In this document: piece by piece, positions 61,290-62,726 of the stretch
Layout of the letters: every line of letters begins with the position of its first letter
Numbering within the stretch: the stretch's first letter is position 1
Source: an uncultured Clostridia bacterium
Lineage (GTDB): Bacteria > Bacillota > Dehalobacteriia > UBA4068
DNA: 62,726 nt
Assembly: GCA_944393575.1 (NCBI GenBank)
Contig: CALYAP010000053.1
Span: forward strand, 1 to 62,726
Direction: 5' to 3'
Translations under genes and position numbers: made by a program
The notes under the pieces: model-generated
What the model saw: only the letters and a program-made list of their open reading frames with translations
Databases searched by the model: none
Told to the model about the DNA's origin: nothing

Positions 61290-61988
61290 ATGGCTAATAT
61301 TTTGATTTGTGATGATGAGAAAGATATCGTTAACGCTTTAAAAATTTATTTAACTGCTGAAGGCTATCAGACCTTTGAAGCTTACAATGGCGAAGAGGCG
61401 CTAGCTATTTTAGCCCAAGAAGAAATCCATTTGGTGATTATGGACATCATGATGCCCTTGCTGGATGGTATTAGTGCAGTAGCTAAAATCAGGGAGGAGA
61501 ATAATACTATCCCTGTCATTCTGCTCACAGCTAAAAGTGAAGATACCGATAAGGTTTTGGGTTTGAACATTGGAGCAGACGATTATGTTACCAAGCCATT
61601 TAATCCCATAGAGTTGTTGGCTAGAGTGAAAGCGCAGCTGCGCCGGTATTTCAACTTTGGCGGAACTAATATTAGCCCGTCTGTATTAACTGTTGGCGGT
61701 ATCCAGCTTGATGATAATGCTAAAACTGTCAAACTGGATGGAGAGCCAGTCAATCTCACCCCCACTGAATATGATATTCTCAAGCTGCTGATGGAAAATA
61801 GAGGCAAGGTGTTTTCATCCTCCGAAATATACGCTAAAGTATGGAAGGCCGAAGCTTACGGTGCCGATGGTACAGTGGCGGTGCATATTCGCCATTTACG
61901 GGAAAAGCTGGAGATTAACCCCGCAGAACCACGTTATTTGAAAGTCGTTTGGGGCAAAGGATATTTGATTGAAAGAGGAGATAAATAA
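61290..61988 (+). CDS. OmpR/PhoB family response regulator
   Basis: This 232-residue regulator has a receiver domain with CDDEKD, phospho-acceptor Asp52 in MDIMMPLLDG, LLTAKS and YVTKPF, and a winged-helix output (LTPTEYDILKLLMENRGKVFSS, VAVHIRHLREK, KVVWGKGYLIE). It is close to the VanR kind. ACGGAGG precedes the ATG. The kinase starts on the last base of its stop codon. Confidence 0.94.
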   Translation: MANILICDDEKDIVNALKIYLTAEGYQTFEAYNGEEALAILAQEEIHLVIMDIMMPLLDGISAVAKIREENNTIPVILLTAKSEDTDKVLGLNIGADDYVTKPFNPIELLARVKAQLRRYFNFGGTNISPSVLTVGGIQLDDNAKTVKLDGEPVNLTPTEYDILKLLMENRGKVFSSSEIYAKVWKAEAYGADGTVAVHIRHLREKLEINPAEPRYLKVVWGKGYLIERGDK

Positions 61989-62726
61989 TGCGCGAGCTGT
62001 TGTCAAATGTGGCAGCTAAAATATGTGCTATTGTTCTCTTTGCTATTGCGATGGGAATAGGATTTTTAGTCCTTGTTAGTATGGATATTATCTACGATGG
62101 TTCTAATGGAATTATTTATGCTGATGGTACCATCCAGGACTCCTTATATCAAGCAGTTGTTCGGTATGAGGATGCTTTAGTCCCTTTGCTGATTATTTGC
62201 TTAGCAGTGGTAGTCGCAACTATTGTTTTCTTGTTATGTGCTGCTGGTAAACGTAAAGACAGCGAAGATATTACTTTAAATTTTTTAGATAAGGTGCCGT
62301 TAGATCTGTATTTGCTTATTGATATCCTCCTCTTTGTCCTATGTATAAATGTAGTTTTTAGTGTTTTATCTTTAAGTGAATATAATCCTACTATTCTGCC
62401 ATTATCAGCTGTTCTTGTGGCTCTATTAGGTATCTTGGTTTTGGCCTTTTTGATGACTTGTTCCACTCGTTTCAAAATTGGTAAGTGGTGGCGGAATTCA
62501 ATTATTTATATGTGGCTGGCAAAGCCTATCGCCAAATTTTTATCTTGGTTAGGCAGACAACTAAAAGAAATTTTCAATAATATAAACTTATTATGGAAGG
62601 GCATTTTGCTTTATTGTGCCTTTATCCTGCTATCAATAATTTTCTTTTTTAATTCTATATCAGGTGCTGGATTGGCTTCTTTATTGTTGGTTGTGCTTGG
62701 TATCGCTTCATTTCTGTTCGTCTGCA
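61988..62726 (+). CDS. sensor histidine kinase, N-terminal part (cut by the window edge)
   Basis: The frame opens at the ATG overlapping the response-regulator stop and stays open to the window end (246 codons). It shows a multi-span membrane part: a first span (about 9-31), an external loop of about 35 residues, then further spans in pairs (about 64-86, 104-124, 134-155, 202-221 and on). Such a multi-span sensor is usual for VanS-like kinases of Clostridia. The HisKA and ATPase domains would lie outside the window, so kinase identity is inferred from the pairing. Confidence 0.82.
   Translation, partial: MRELLSNVAAKICAIVLFAIAMGIGFLVLVSMDIIYDGSNGIIYADGTIQDSLYQAVVRYEDALVPLLIICLAVVVATIVFLLCAAGKRKDSEDITLNFLDKVPLDLYLLIDILLFVLCINVVFSVLSLSEYNPTILPLSAVLVALLGILVLAFLMTCSTRFKIGKWWRNSIIYMWLAKPIAKFLSWLGRQLKEIFNNINLLWKGILLYCAFILLSIIFFFNSISGAGLASLLLVVLGIASFLFVC

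Noticed and set aside
1-62726. CRISPR arrays, insertion sequences, prophage or a replication origin.
   Set aside because: No regular repeat-spacer pattern, transposase or integrase is present; the two DnaA-like boxes at 57.5 kb are too few and lack an AT-rich unwinding region or dnaA/dnaN neighbours.

Overview
The window looks like a piece of the chromosome of an endospore-forming, low-to-moderate GC Firmicute, most likely a member of the Clostridia. The evidence is a GerA/GerC/GerB-type germinant receptor operon, a yabP-yabQ pair, a CotH-family kinase, a T-box leader, AGGAGG-type ribosome binding sites in front of most genes, and MetNIQ and DegV families typical of the phylum. A genus cannot be named from the sequence. 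The region is ordinary core chromosome with small accessory insertions. No CRISPR array, insertion sequence, integrase or prophage is visible.

Layout. 1-240: 5S rRNA and tRNA-Asn, the tail of an rRNA operon. 0.3-3.4 kb: a DUF4186 protein, a lipoprotein, and a MarR-cupin-DegV operon. 3.4-11 kb (minus strand): a HAD phosphatase, an M24 peptidase and a two-component system, followed after a terminator by a VTC-domain / DUF4956 / CotH-kinase operon. 11-16.5 kb: tRNA-Thr, birA, tRNA-Leu, a membrane protein and a metNIQ methionine importer under a Met T-box. 16.6-22.8 kb: a GNAT acetyltransferase, a decayed DUF2284 fragment, purC, an ArgR-type-boxed argCJB operon, and tyrS. 22.9-28.9 kb: an aldo/keto reductase-ferredoxin fusion, an APC permease paired with an adenylosuccinate-lyase paralogue, and a divergent TetR/DegV pair.

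29-36.3 kb: the germination receptor operon, a YerC (TrpR-like) regulator with a HisA-like protein, MgtC, an ECF sigma / anti-sigma pair and a DUF308 protein. 36.4-41.3 kb: polA-mutM-coaE-lytic transglycosylase, then tRNA-Leu. 41.4-47.8 kb: an Imm-5-like protein, a decayed gene, DUF4911, an SPFH/ribbon-helix-helix/zinc-ribbon/map block, a flavoprotein, an MFS transporter and a membrane protein. 47.8-54.1 kb: an RNA pseudouridine synthase, cobO, a flavoprotein, an aldehyde dehydrogenase, an EamA exporter and murI. 54.4-62.7 kb: pnp, yabPQ, a small HTH protein with an FtsB/DivIC protein, two GNAT-fold proteins, lgt, and a two-component system cut by the window edge.

How the genes work together. 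Several self-contained modules can be read: arginine biosynthesis (argC-argJ-argB) behind an 18-bp palindrome inside its promoter; methionine import switched by uncharged tRNA-Met; DNA repair and coenzyme A synthesis in polA-mutM-coaE; spore formation and germination (yabPQ and the ger operon, with CotH-kinase as a possible third). The points most worth a second look are the PurB paralogue with a rewritten active site beside a permease with an extra extracytoplasmic domain, the short GerC protein, the orphan HisA paralogue next to YerC, the VTC/DUF4956/CotH operon beside its two-component system, and two DnaA-box-like sites around the -10 of the promoter feeding a divisome gene.
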